Shown: positions 1 to 7,714 of the stretch, one piece after another
Layout of the letters: every line of letters begins with the position of its first letter
Position numbering within the stretch: the first letter of the stretch is position 1
DNA from: Microcella daejeonensis
GTDB lineage: Bacteria; Actinomycetota; Actinomycetes; Actinomycetales; Microbacteriaceae
Assembly (NCBI RefSeq): GCF_026625045.1
Contig: NZ_CP113089.1
Coordinates: 1,116,001-1,180,000, forward strand
Direction: 5' to 3'
DNA: 64,000 nt
The notes under the pieces: generated by a model
Database searches by the model: none
What the model saw: only the letters and a program-made list of their open reading frames with translations
What the model was told of the DNA's origin: nothing
Position numbers and translations under genes: made by a program

Positions 1-838
1 CGTGGCCGAACACCGAGTGGTCGATGAGCCCGGGGCGACGCGGCAGATTGAAGCCGAGGCCGAAGTGCTCGTGCACCTTCACGGGGTTCGCGTCGATGAC
101 GTAGAGGCCCTCGGTGCGCGGGCGGCGCATCGCCGTCAGGGTCGCCGGGGCGACGACGGCGCCGTCGCCGCGCAGCAGCGAGCGCCCGATCGCGAGCAGG
201 TCGCCGACGCTGCCGACGGCGCCGGCCGCGGGGTGCCGCAGGGTCATCAGGGCGGGGTGATCGTGGTCGGCGAGCTCCGCGTCGTGCACGCGGTGAGCAT
301 CCGCATCGTCGAAATCGAGCGTCGTCGCCCCGCCGTCGGCGGCCATCGCCGCGAACTCCTCGTGGAACGAGCGCCCGCTCGCGTGCTCGACGAGCGCGGC
401 GACGCCCTCCCACGCGAGGTTGTTGTACCGGCGGGCGGTGCCGGTCACGAACTCGAGCGGCGCCCTCTCGAGCGCGGCCCGCAGCGACTGCGGTTCGCCG
501 AGTACGACGTCGCTGATGCCGGAGGTGTGGCTGAGCAGGTTCTGCAGCGTCGCGTGCGCGGCGGGCGCCCCCGGCACCGCCCGACCGAGCGGGGTGTCGG
601 TCGTGAGCAGGCCGCGCTCGACCTGGCGCATCGCGGTGAGCGCGCTGAGCGGCTTCGTCACCGAGTAGAGCGCGAAGCGGTCGTCGACGTGCGCGGTGCG
701 GCCGGCGTCGGTGCCGAAGGCCTCGAGGGCGAGCACCTCGTCGGCGCTCGCGATGCCGACGACGGCGACGGGCAGGCGGCCCGTCTCGACGTGACGGCGC
801 ACCCAGTCGAGGGCGGGGGAGAAGGGCGTGGTCGTCAT
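1..838 (-). CDS. Serine hydrolase, class C beta-lactamase / penicillin-binding fold (3' end outside window)
   Basis: Reading leftward from the ATG at 838-836 gives an open frame of about 279 residues that runs off the window edge. Two of the active-site motifs of the class C beta-lactamase/D-alanyl-D-alanine carboxypeptidase family are visible: SxxK as S59-V-T-K62, and YxN as Y138-N-N140. The third motif should lie beyond the edge. No signal peptide is seen, so a cytoplasmic esterase or peptidase of the EstB type is more likely than an exported beta-lactamase. It starts 14 bases after the stop of the upstream LLM oxidoreductase gene on the same strand, so the two are probably co-transcribed. 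The substrate cannot be told from sequence. Confidence 0.88.
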   Translation of the reverse strand, partial: MTTTPFSPALDWVRRHVETGRLPVAVVGIASADEVLALEAFGTDAGRTAHVDDRFALYSVTKPLSALTAMRQVERGLLTTDTPLGRAVPGAPAAHATLQNLLSHTSGISDVVLGEPQSLRAALERAPLEFVTGTARRYNNLAWEGVAALVEHASGRSFHEEFAAMAADGGATTLDFDDADAHRVHDAELADHDHPALMTLRHPAAGAVGSVGDLLAIGRSLLRGDGAVVAPATLTAMRRPRTEGLYVIDANPVKVHEHFGLGFNLPRRPGLIDHSVFGH

Positions 839-852
839 GGGGGATGCTCCGC

Positions 853-1776
853 TCAGGCGAGATGCGGCAGAACCTCCGCCGCGATGAGGTCGAGGTGGTC
901 GAGGTCGGTCATGTCCATCGTCTGCAGGTACAGCCGCTCGGCCCCGAGCGCGACGAGGCCCGCCGCCTTCTCGACGACCTGCGCCGGCGTGCCGACGAGG
1001 CGCCCGCCGTGGTCCGAGTCGGGATCGATGCCCGCGGCCGCGCAGCGGCGGCGCACCTCGGCCTCGTCGGCGCCGACGATGGTCGGCCAGGCGACCGACA
1101 TGCGCAGGGTCGCGGGGTCGCGCTCCTCCTCGACGCAGATCGCGCGCACGTTCTCGAACTTCGCCGCGACCGTCTCGGGGTCGACGAAGCCGATGTTGAA
1201 CTCGGTCGCGTAGCGGGCGGCGAGCTGCGGCGTCCGGCGGGCGCCGCCCCCGCCGACGATGACGGGCAGCGGGCTCTGCACCGGCTTCGGCAGGGCGGGG
1301 GAGTCGAGCAGCTGGTAGTGCTCGCCCTCGAAGGAGTAGGTCGCCCCGGCGGGGGTCGCCCAGGCGCCGGTCACGATCGCGAGCTGCTCCTCGAGCATCC
1401 CGAACCGCTTCTCGGGGAAGGGGATGCCGTAGGCCGCGTGCTCGGCGGCGTACCAGCCGGTGCCGAGGCCGAGCTCGGCGCGTCCGCCCGACATCGCGTC
1501 GACCTGCGCCACCTGGATGGCGAGGATTCCCGGCACGCGGTACGTGGCGGAGGAGACGAGGGTGCCGAGGCGGATGCGCGAGGTCTCGCGGGCGAGCCCG
1601 GCGAGCGTGGTCCACGCATCGGTCGGGCCGGGCATCCCGTCGCCGTCGCCCATCACCAGGTAGTGGTCGGAGCGGAACCAGCCGTCGAACCCGAGCGCCT
1701 CGGTGCGCTGCGCGTGGGCGAGCTGGGTGTCGTAGCTCGCGCCCTGCTGCGGCTCGGTGAAGATGCAGATCTGCAC
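853..1776 (-). CDS. LLM-class F420-dependent oxidoreductase
   Basis: A 307-residue luciferase-like TIM-barrel protein. It opens with a typical first strand (MQICIFTEPQ) and carries the family signatures GFDGWFRSDHY (near residue 32), RIRLGTLV (near 67), a GRAELGLGTGWY stretch (near 98) and a conserved VIVGGGG loop before the C-terminal half. Family members use coenzyme F420 or FMN for hydride transfer, and F420 is expected in this kind of organism. Length is normal for the family. The upstream neighbour is the divergently regulated SbtA-like gene 43 bases away on the same strand, and the serine hydrolase follows 14 bases downstream. The substrate is unknown. Confidence 0.93.
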   Translation of the reverse strand: MQICIFTEPQQGASYDTQLAHAQRTEALGFDGWFRSDHYLVMGDGDGMPGPTDAWTTLAGLARETSRIRLGTLVSSATYRVPGILAIQVAQVDAMSGGRAELGLGTGWYAAEHAAYGIPFPEKRFGMLEEQLAIVTGAWATPAGATYSFEGEHYQLLDSPALPKPVQSPLPVIVGGGGARRTPQLAARYATEFNIGFVDPETVAAKFENVRAICVEEERDPATLRMSVAWPTIVGADEAEVRRRCAAAGIDPDSDHGGRLVGTPAQVVEKAAGLVALGAERLYLQTMDMTDLDHLDLIAAEVLPHLA

Positions 1777-1819
1777 GGGATACCCCTTTCCGGGGTCGAG
1801 CCTAAACCGGCGTCGCGGA

Positions 1820-2905
1820 TCAGCCGCCCAGCGACTGGGCGAGCAGCAGCAGGATCGGGATGCCCGCCACCAGGTTGAGCGGGAACGTCACGCCCAGGCT
1901 CGCCGCGAGCGGCAGCGCGAGCGGCACCTCGGGCAGCGCGACCCGCACGGCCGCGGGCGCCGCGATGTAGGAGGCGCTCGCGCACAGCACTCCGAGCACC
2001 GCGGCCCCGCCGACGCCCATGCCGATCGCCGTGCCGGCGACGACGCCGATCGCGCCGGCGAGGAGCGGGAACAGCAGCGCGAAGAGGAGGAGGCCCGGGC
2101 CGCCGCGCCGAGCCGCGGGCAGCTGCGCGCCCGCGGCGAGACCCATGGCGAGCAGGAACAGCACGAGCACGCCGGGGAAGGCGTCGACGACGAGCGGCGC
2201 GATGGGCGCCATGCCCTCGGGCCCGAGCACCGCGCCGATGACGATGCCGCCGACGAGGAGGACGACCGAGGTGCCGGTGAAGACCTCGTGCAGGGTGCGG
2301 CGCAGCGGGGTGGCGGGGCTCGCGGGGGCGGACGCGGTCGGCGCGGAGCCGGGCCCCCCGGCGGCGTCGGGTGCGTCCGCCTCGTCGCTCCGGCCCGCGC
2401 CGACGAGCACGCGACGGCGGGCCGGGGCGGCGGCCGTCGTGCGGACGGCGCGGCGCGCGAGCAGGATGCCGACGATGATGCCGGGCACCTCGAGCACGGC
2501 GAGGAGCGCGGGTGCGTATCCCGGAACCGCGACGCCCGCCGCGGCGATCACGGTGAGCGCGGCGGTGAAGGTGACGAGCGAGGTGGAGCCGTAGTGCGCC
2601 GCGATCGCGCCCCGCTCGGCCCGGTCGAGGCGCGTGAGCGCACCGAGGGCGCCGAAGGCGAGCAGCGGGATGACCACGCCGAGCGCGGCGGCCAGCAGCA
2701 GCGGCCCGGCGATCGTCGCCGGGTCCTCGGCGCGCAGGGCGACGCCGCCCTTGATGCCGATCGCGAGCAGCAGGTACAGCGAGAGCGCCTTCACCATCGT
2801 GTCGGGCACGGCGAGGTCGGAGCGCACGGCGACGGCGATCATGCCGAGCAGGAAGGCGAGCACGGCGGGCGAGAGCAGGGTGGCGGAGAGCAGATCGAGC
2901 GTCAT
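1820..2905 (-). CDS. SbtA-like sodium-dependent bicarbonate transporter family permease
   Basis: A 361-residue protein with about ten hydrophobic segments in two halves, separated near residues 170-215 by a hydrophilic Ala/Pro/Arg-rich loop. The pattern matches the SbtA (DUF897) permease family, which in cyanobacteria is a sodium/bicarbonate symporter. The frame is open upstream to 3055, but the ATG at 2905 is preferred. It is followed immediately by a membrane segment (LLSATLLSPAVLAFLLGMIA), has a GAGG-type ribosome site upstream (minus strand), and leaves the palindromic operators at 2954-3000 untranslated. The gene diverges from the winged-helix gene at 3000, its likely regulator. Bicarbonate as substrate is only an inference here. 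Confidence 0.85.
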   Translation of the reverse strand: MTLDLLSATLLSPAVLAFLLGMIAVAVRSDLAVPDTMVKALSLYLLLAIGIKGGVALRAEDPATIAGPLLLAAALGVVIPLLAFGALGALTRLDRAERGAIAAHYGSTSLVTFTAALTVIAAAGVAVPGYAPALLAVLEVPGIIVGILLARRAVRTTAAAPARRRVLVGAGRSDEADAPDAAGGPGSAPTASAPASPATPLRRTLHEVFTGTSVVLLVGGIVIGAVLGPEGMAPIAPLVVDAFPGVLVLFLLAMGLAAGAQLPAARRGGPGLLLFALLFPLLAGAIGVVAGTAIGMGVGGAAVLGVLCASASYIAAPAAVRVALPEVPLALPLAASLGVTFPLNLVAGIPILLLLAQSLGG

Positions 2906-2953
2906 GGCGGACTCCTCGGGGTGGGCGCGGATGTCGGCCTCGTCGACGACAGG

Positions 2954-2967
2954 TGAAGCAGTCTTCA
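2954..2967. promoter_or_regulatory. Palindromic operator, box 1 (TGAAG-N4-CTTCA)
   Basis: A perfect inverted repeat TGAAGCAGTCTTCA, extended by one base each side to GTGAAG...CTTCAC. It sits between the divergent SbtA-like gene and the winged-helix gene. The same 16-base pattern recurs upstream of the TerC gene at 4494-4509, and in both places it is followed by a similar TC-rich/TTGAGC tail. The likely binder is the winged-helix protein encoded at 3000-3311. Confidence 0.6.
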
Positions 2968-2986
2968 CTCGTTGAGCGACAATACA

Positions 2987-3000
2987 TGAAGTCTGGTTCA
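2987..3000. promoter_or_regulatory. Palindromic operator-like box 2 (TGAAG-N4-GTTCA)
   Basis: TGAAGTCTGGTTCA differs from box 1's half-site pattern by one base and starts 33 bases further on, about three helical turns. It lies inside a perfect CATGAA-N6-TTCATG inverted repeat (2985-3002) that overlaps the first possible ATG of the winged-helix gene. Binding here would fit autorepression. Confidence 0.5.
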
Positions 3001-3311
3001 TGCGTAAAGGGGACATGGGCGAAGATGGGCGGGTGGCCGCCTGGACCTTCCTCACCCATCACGCGCACCTGCTCCTCGAAGTGGCGAAGAACCCCGACGC
3101 CCTGGTGCAGGAGCTGGCCGACGCCGTCGGCATCTCCACCCGCGCCGCCGTGTCGATCCTCAACGACCTCGAGGCCTACGGCTGCGTCGAGCGCGAGCGC
3201 CGCGGCCGGCGCAACCACTACGTGGTGCACCGCTCCGCGGCGCTGCGGCACCCGACGAACGCCGCGCACACCGTCGGCGAGCTGATCGACGCGCTCACCG
3301 ACCTGCGCTGA
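3000..3311 (+). CDS. Small winged helix-turn-helix transcriptional regulator
   Basis: A 103-residue protein made almost entirely of one winged-helix domain. It has a helix (HLLLEVAKNPDALVQELADAVG), a recognition helix (STRAAVSILNDLEAYG) and a wing (CVERERRGRRNHYVVH), as in small MarR/ArsR-like repressors. No metal-binding Cys cluster is seen. Two in-frame starts are possible, ATG 3000 and ATG 3015; the first sits inside an inverted repeat. The gene diverges from the SbtA-like transporter with TGAAG-N4-CTTCA boxes between them. A third box stands before the TerC gene, so it probably controls both. It converges with terC, leaving a 9-base gap. The effector is unknown. Confidence 0.82.
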   Translation: MRKGDMGEDGRVAAWTFLTHHAHLLLEVAKNPDALVQELADAVGISTRAAVSILNDLEAYGCVERERRGRRNHYVVHRSAALRHPTNAAHTVGELIDALTDLR

Positions 3312-3320
3312 GGATCGGGC

Positions 3321-4349
3321 TCAGCGCCCGACCGCCGGGGTGCGACGTCGGCGACGGAGGACCGGCTCCGCCTCCGCGAGCTCCTCCTCGGTGGCGATGC
3401 GGAACGGGGGAGCCCCGGGCACCTCGACGGCGTGAGCCCTCTGCCCGCGCGTCGCCCGCAGGCTCGCGACGATCGACACCGTGATGATGACGGCCACGAC
3501 GGCGAGGGAGACGCTCGTGGGGATCTTGTACACGTCGAGCAGCAGCATCTTGATGCCCACCCAGATGAGCACGAAGGCGAGCCCGAGCTTGAGGTAGATG
3601 AAGCGGTGGATGAGGTCGGCGAGCAGGAAGTACATCGCCCGCAGGCCGAGGATGGCGAAGGCGTTCGCGGTGAACACGATGAAGGGCTCGCTCGTCACGC
3701 CGAAGATCGCGGGGATGGAGTCGACGGCGAAGATGATGTCGGTGACCTCGACGAGCACGAGCACGGCGAGCAGCGGGGTCGCGACGATGACGCCGGCCTT
3801 CCGGATGAGGAACTTCTGCCCGTGGTACGCGTCGGTCATCGGGACGAAGCGCTTGAACGCCTTCAGGATCTTCGAGTTCTCGACGTCCATGTGCTCGTTG
3901 CGCTTGCGGATCATCACGTAGCCCGTGTAGAGCAGGAAGGCCGCGAAGACGTAGAGGATCCAGGAGAACTGGTCGATCAGCACCGCCCCGAGCGCGATGA
4001 AGATGGCGCGGAAGACGAGGGCGCCGAGCACTCCGAGGAAGAGCACCCGGTGCTGGTACTCCCGCGGCACGCCGAAGAAGGCGAAGATGATCGCCCAGAC
4101 GAAGACGTTGTCGACCGCGAGCGACTTCTCGATCAGGTATCCGGCGTAGTACTGCTGGCCGAACTCGGCCCCGTACTCCCACCAGATGTAGCCGCCGAAC
4201 GCGACTCCGAGGGTGACCCAGACGATCGACCATGCGGCCGCCTCCCGCACGCTGATCACGTGGGCTTTGCGGTGGGCGAAGAGGTCGAGGGCGAGCATGG
4301 CGACGATGACGCCGAGAACGGCGAACCACAGCCACAGGGGGATGTCCAT
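3321..4349 (-). CDS. TerC/Alx-family integral membrane metal exporter
   Basis: A 342-residue protein with at least eight hydrophobic segments. It shows the TerC signature acidic membrane motifs: SLAVDNVFVWAIIF near residue 76, and a second repeat EVTDIIFAVDSIPAIFG near 202 with paired Asp residues inside the membrane. TerC/Alx proteins are linked to manganese export and metal loading of exported enzymes. The C-terminal tail (residues 300-342) is charged and Arg-rich. The leader between 4356 and 4486 looks like a manganese-sensing yybP-ykoY riboswitch, which supports manganese as the metal. The ribosome site AGGAG lies six bases before the ATG, within a hairpin arm of the leader. Confidence 0.93.
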   Translation of the reverse strand: MDIPLWLWFAVLGVIVAMLALDLFAHRKAHVISVREAAAWSIVWVTLGVAFGGYIWWEYGAEFGQQYYAGYLIEKSLAVDNVFVWAIIFAFFGVPREYQHRVLFLGVLGALVFRAIFIALGAVLIDQFSWILYVFAAFLLYTGYVMIRKRNEHMDVENSKILKAFKRFVPMTDAYHGQKFLIRKAGVIVATPLLAVLVLVEVTDIIFAVDSIPAIFGVTSEPFIVFTANAFAILGLRAMYFLLADLIHRFIYLKLGLAFVLIWVGIKMLLLDVYKIPTSVSLAVVAVIITVSIVASLRATRGQRAHAVEVPGAPPFRIATEEELAEAEPVLRRRRRTPAVGR

Positions 4350-4355
4350 GAGGAG

Positions 4356-4486
4356 CTCCTGAATGGTCGTTGAGGCGATTCAGGAGGTCTTTCCCGGCCG
4401 GAACGGTCAGATTCGGCCCGTGGCGCCGGATCCGTGCGGACGGATCGAACTGTCGACGCGACGCGGGTCGGGGATACTCCCCTCCG
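4356..4486 (-). promoter_or_regulatory. Probable yybP-ykoY manganese riboswitch leader of the TerC gene
   Basis: On the minus strand the leader begins GGAGG-GGAGTA-TCCCC (4485 downward) and its aptamer closes about 100 nt later with GAAAGACCTCC. GGAGG (4485-4481) pairs with CCTCC (4387-4383) as P1, and the GGGGAGUA and AAGACC elements match the yybP-ykoY consensus. Immediately downstream, CTCCTGAAT (4386-4378) can instead pair with ATTCAGGAG (4364-4356), which contains the ribosome binding site. The two helices share bases, so ligand-stabilised P1 would free the site and switch translation on. Aptamer identity is from consensus recall; the competing helices are seen directly. Confidence 0.72.
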
Positions 4487-4494
4487 AGAAAGAG

Positions 4495-4508
4495 TGAAGC
4501 ACACTTCA
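4495..4508. promoter_or_regulatory. Palindromic operator, box 3 (TGAAG-N4-CTTCA) upstream of the TerC leader
   Basis: TGAAGCACACTTCA, extended to GTGAAG...CTTCAC, lies just upstream of the riboswitch and about 115 bases before the plus-strand GTG at 4622. It is the same operator as box 1 at 2954, including the neighbouring TTGAGC. The position suits control of terC transcription initiation, with the metal riboswitch adding translational control. Confidence 0.58.
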
Positions 4509-4621
4509 CCTCTTTGAGCAAGACGACCGGCTCGCACGATCCGGGCGTGCTCGCGCCCCCACAGATCGCCCCCGCTGTCAACCCACTGCCGCGACGGTGC
4601 GCGGCCCGTCAGGGTCGTACC

Positions 4622-5719
4622 GTGCACCCCATCCGTCTTCCCGTCGCGCCGCTCGCGCCGGGCCCCCTGCTCTCGCTCCTGCTCGCCGACCCGCCGAGCG
4701 GGGTGGATGCCGCTCTCGCGCTCGCGGAACGGCTCGGCGCCGCCCGTCCCGCCCCGGGCCGCCCCGGCACGCGCGACCAGTGGGAGGCGCTCGCGACCCT
4801 CGCCGCCGACGACCTCGCCCTCGCCCGCGCGCTCGAGCCGCACCTCGACGCCGTCGCCATCCTCGACGACGCCGACCCCGCCGCGATCATCACGGGCGCC
4901 TGGGGCGTCTTCGCCGCTGAGGGCGCCGTCGACCCCCTCACCGCCCGCTACGCCGACGGCCGCTGGACGCTCGCCGGCACGAAGCCCTGGTGCTCGCTCG
5001 CCGACCGGCTCGACCGCGCGCTCGTGACGGCGCGCGTCGTCGACGCCGACGGGGGAGCAGCCCATGCCGCTGCCGAGCGCCGCCTGTTCGCCGTCGCCCT
5101 CGCCGAGGCGCGCGACGACGGCAGCGCCCAGCCCGATACGAGCCGCTGGGCGGCGCGGGGTCTCGTCGAGATCCCGAGCGGCCCGGTGCGGTTCGCCGCC
5201 GTTCCCGCCACGGCCGTCGGCGGCCCCGAGTGGTACACCGCTCGCCCGGGCTTCGCCTGGGGCGGCATCGGGGTCGCGGCCTGCTGGTACGGGGGCGCCG
5301 TGGGCGTCGCGCGCACCGTGCGCGCCGCCGTGCGCGCGACGCCCGACCCGCACGGCGAGGCTCATCTCGGTGCGATCGACGAGGCGCTGCAGTCGGCGCG
5401 GCGGGCGCTCGAGGAGGCCGCGGCGCTCGCCGAGGCCGGCGACCCCGCCCGACCCCTCACCGAAGCCGCCGACCCCGCCCGACCGCTCGACCGCGACGCC
5501 GTGCGTCTGCTCGCGAAGCGCGTGCGCGCCACCGTCGCCCGCGCCGTCGACGAGGTGCTCGCCCGAGCCGGCCGCGCCCTCGGGCCGGCCCCGCTCGCCC
5601 TCGACGCCGCGCACGCCAAGCGCGTCGCCGACCTGCAGCTCTACGTGCGCCAGCACCACGCGGAGCGCGACCTCGCGTCCCTCGGCCGCGCCCTCGCGGA
5701 CGGCGGCGAATCATGGTGA
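4622..5719 (+). CDS. Acyl-CoA dehydrogenase-like protein
   Basis: A 365-residue protein from GTG 4622; the open frame continues upstream, but no homology-like sequence precedes this point. The acyl-CoA dehydrogenase pattern is seen as a TLAGTKPWCS(L)AD-type strand near residue 118 and a helical C-terminal third. That third ends with HAKRVADLQLYVRQHHAERDL, the usual flavin/tetramer-contacting helix. No clear catalytic Glu can be assigned. The stop overlaps the next start (ATGGTGA, 5713-5719), so it is the first gene of a three-gene operon with a deacetylase/methyltransferase and a glycosyltransferase. This trio recurs in other bacteria as an uncharacterised cluster (general knowledge); its product is unknown. 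Confidence 0.85.
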   Translation: MHPIRLPVAPLAPGPLLSLLLADPPSGVDAALALAERLGAARPAPGRPGTRDQWEALATLAADDLALARALEPHLDAVAILDDADPAAIITGAWGVFAAEGAVDPLTARYADGRWTLAGTKPWCSLADRLDRALVTARVVDADGGAAHAAAERRLFAVALAEARDDGSAQPDTSRWAARGLVEIPSGPVRFAAVPATAVGGPEWYTARPGFAWGGIGVAACWYGGAVGVARTVRAAVRATPDPHGEAHLGAIDEALQSARRALEEAAALAEAGDPARPLTEAADPARPLDRDAVRLLAKRVRATVARAVDEVLARAGRALGPAPLALDAAHAKRVADLQLYVRQHHAERDLASLGRALADGGESW

Positions 5720-7011
5720 GCTTCGACCACCGCGAGCCGGGCACGAGCGAGCAGCGCTGGGCCGCCGACGGCCGCCTCGCCACCCGACCGGGGCTGTCGC
5801 TCGACGAGTTCGATGCGCTGCTCGTGATCGCCGCGCATCCCGACGACGAGACGCTCGGCGCCGGCGGGCTCATCGCGGCCTGCGCCGCGCGGGGCCTGCC
5901 GGTGCGCGTCGTCGTCGTCACCGACGGGGCGGCCGCGAGCGGGCATCCCGACGCCGCCATCGCGCCGCGCCGCTCGGCCGAGCTCGCCGCGGCCGTCGCG
6001 GCGCTCGCTCCCGACGCCGTGATCGACGAGCTCGGATTCGCCGACGGCGGCACGCTCGAGGATCGCGAGGCGATACGGGATGCCCTGCGCCCGCTGCTCG
6101 CCGCCGCCGGCCCGCGCACCGCCGTCGCCGCCCCGTGGCGCGGCGACGGGCACCGCGACCACCGGGTCGTCGGGGAGGTCGTCGCCGAGCTCGCCGACGG
6201 CGCGGTGCTGCTGGAGTACCCCATCTGGATGTGGCACTGGGCGAGCCCCGACGACGGCGTCGTGCCGTGGGCGCGCATGGTCTCGCTCGCCGTCGACGCC
6301 GAGACGAAGGCGCGGGCGGTGGCCCGCTACCCCTCGCAGACGCAGGGCGCCGACCCGCAGCTCGGCCCGCACGTGCTCACCCGGTTCGCCCGCGAGCGCG
6401 AGCACTTCATCGTCGAGGAGCCCATCATCGGCGAGAGCTACTTCGACGACATGCTGCAGCGCCGCGACGACCCATGGGGTTTCGAGTCGCGCTGGTACGA
6501 GCAGCGCAAGCGGGCGCTCACCCTCGCCTCGCTGCCCGACGAGCGCTACGGCGCGGCCCTCGAGATCGGCTGCTCGATCGGCGTGCTCACCGCCGATCTG
6601 GCGGCGCGCTGCGACGACCTGCTCGCCGTCGACATCTCGGGCCGGGCGGTGGATCGCGCGCGCATCCGCGTCGACGGCGCCGCCCGCATCGAGCACCGCA
6701 ACGCGGTCGTCGACTTCCCCGAGGGGGCGTTCGACCTCATCGTGCTGTCGGAGATGGGCTATTACTGCAGCGAGGGCGACCTCGAGCAGCTGCTCGACAG
6801 CATGCTCGCGGCCCTGGCGCCGGGCGGATCCATCCTCGCCTGCCACTGGCGGCATCCCCTCGACGACGGCCCGCTCACGGGCGACCGCGTGCACGCCGCC
6901 CTCGCGATGCGCGACCTGCCGCTCATCGTGCAGCACGCCGAGGACGATCTGCTGATCGACGTCTACTCGCCCGACGACCGCTCGGTCGCGGTGCGGACGG
7001 GGCTGCGATGA
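5713..7011 (+). CDS. Bifunctional PIG-L deacetylase / class I SAM-dependent methyltransferase
   Basis: A 432-residue fusion. Residues 35-235 form a PIG-L (LmbE-like) zinc deacetylase with the HPDDE zinc motif at 42-46 and a third-ligand motif GHRDH at 146-150. Residues 245-432 form a NodS-like methyltransferase with the SAM-binding loop EIGCSIG at 284-290, an acidic strand end (AVDIS) at 305 and a motif-IV-like LIVLSEMGYY. Family members remove N-acetyl groups from sugars and then methylate, so an amino-sugar substrate is plausible. ATG 5713 overlaps the preceding stop by seven bases, and its own stop overlaps the glycosyltransferase start (ATGA at 7008), which indicates translational coupling. 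Confidence 0.93.
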   Translation: MVSFDHREPGTSEQRWAADGRLATRPGLSLDEFDALLVIAAHPDDETLGAGGLIAACAARGLPVRVVVVTDGAAASGHPDAAIAPRRSAELAAAVAALAPDAVIDELGFADGGTLEDREAIRDALRPLLAAAGPRTAVAAPWRGDGHRDHRVVGEVVAELADGAVLLEYPIWMWHWASPDDGVVPWARMVSLAVDAETKARAVARYPSQTQGADPQLGPHVLTRFAREREHFIVEEPIIGESYFDDMLQRRDDPWGFESRWYEQRKRALTLASLPDERYGAALEIGCSIGVLTADLAARCDDLLAVDISGRAVDRARIRVDGAARIEHRNAVVDFPEGAFDLIVLSEMGYYCSEGDLEQLLDSMLAALAPGGSILACHWRHPLDDGPLTGDRVHAALAMRDLPLIVQHAEDDLLIDVYSPDDRSVAVRTGLR

Positions 7012-7709
7012 GGCGCATCGGGGTGGTCGTGCCCGCCCGCGACGAGGAGCAGCTGGTCGAGCGCTGCCTGCGCTCGGTGATGCGCGCGGCCGAGGCCCTC
7101 GCGCAGTCCGATGCGCCGGCCGAGGTCGTCGTCGTCCTCGTCGCCGATGGATGCACCGACCGCACCGCCGCGATCGCCCGCTCGATCCCCGGCGTCGAGG
7201 TCATGGTGGTGCGGGCCGCGGGCGTCGGCGCCGCCCGCGAGCTCGGCGCCCGCCGCGCCATCGCGCGGGGCTGCTCGTGGCTCGCCTGCACCGATGCCGA
7301 CTCGGAGGTGCCCTCCGCGTGGCTCGTCGAGCAGCTGCGCCTCGAGTCGCTCGGCTGGGACGGCATGATCGGCACGGTGCGGCCCGACTTCGCCGACCTC
7401 ACGCCGACCGAGCGGGATCACTGGCTCGCCACCCACCACCGCGGGCATCCCAACGGCCACGTGCACGGCGCGAACCTCGGCGTGCGCACGGCCTCGTTCG
7501 TGCGCGTCGGAGGCTTCCGAGCCCTCGCCGAGCACGAGGACGTCGATCTGGTGGAGCGGCTGCGCGCCTCGGGCGCCTGGCTCATCGCCTCCGACGAGGT
7601 CGAGGTGACCACCTCGGGCCGCCGCACGGGCCGCACGGCCGGCGGCTACGCGGGGCACCTGCGCCGGGTGACCGCGATGCTCGGCGACATGGATCCGGCG
7701 GTCGTGTAG
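7008..7709 (+). CDS. Family 2 glycosyltransferase
   Basis: A 233-residue GT-A fold enzyme. It has the N-terminal VVVPARDEE motif, a nucleotide-sugar strand VLVADGCTD, and TDADSE near residue 97 as the DxD-type metal motif. The later (E/H)EDVDLVERL acceptor-side acidic motif lies near 180. There are no membrane segments, so it acts in the cytosol or at the inner membrane face. It is the last gene of the 4622-7709 operon, with a 4-base overlap at its start. With the deacetylase/methyltransferase it probably builds or tailors a small glycoconjugate. The convergent fic gene ends 6 bases downstream. Confidence 0.92.
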   Translation: MRRIGVVVPARDEEQLVERCLRSVMRAAEALAQSDAPAEVVVVLVADGCTDRTAAIARSIPGVEVMVVRAAGVGAARELGARRAIARGCSWLACTDADSEVPSAWLVEQLRLESLGWDGMIGTVRPDFADLTPTERDHWLATHHRGHPNGHVHGANLGVRTASFVRVGGFRALAEHEDVDLVERLRASGAWLIASDEVEVTTSGRRTGRTAGGYAGHLRRVTAMLGDMDPAVV

Positions 7710-7714
7710 CCGGG

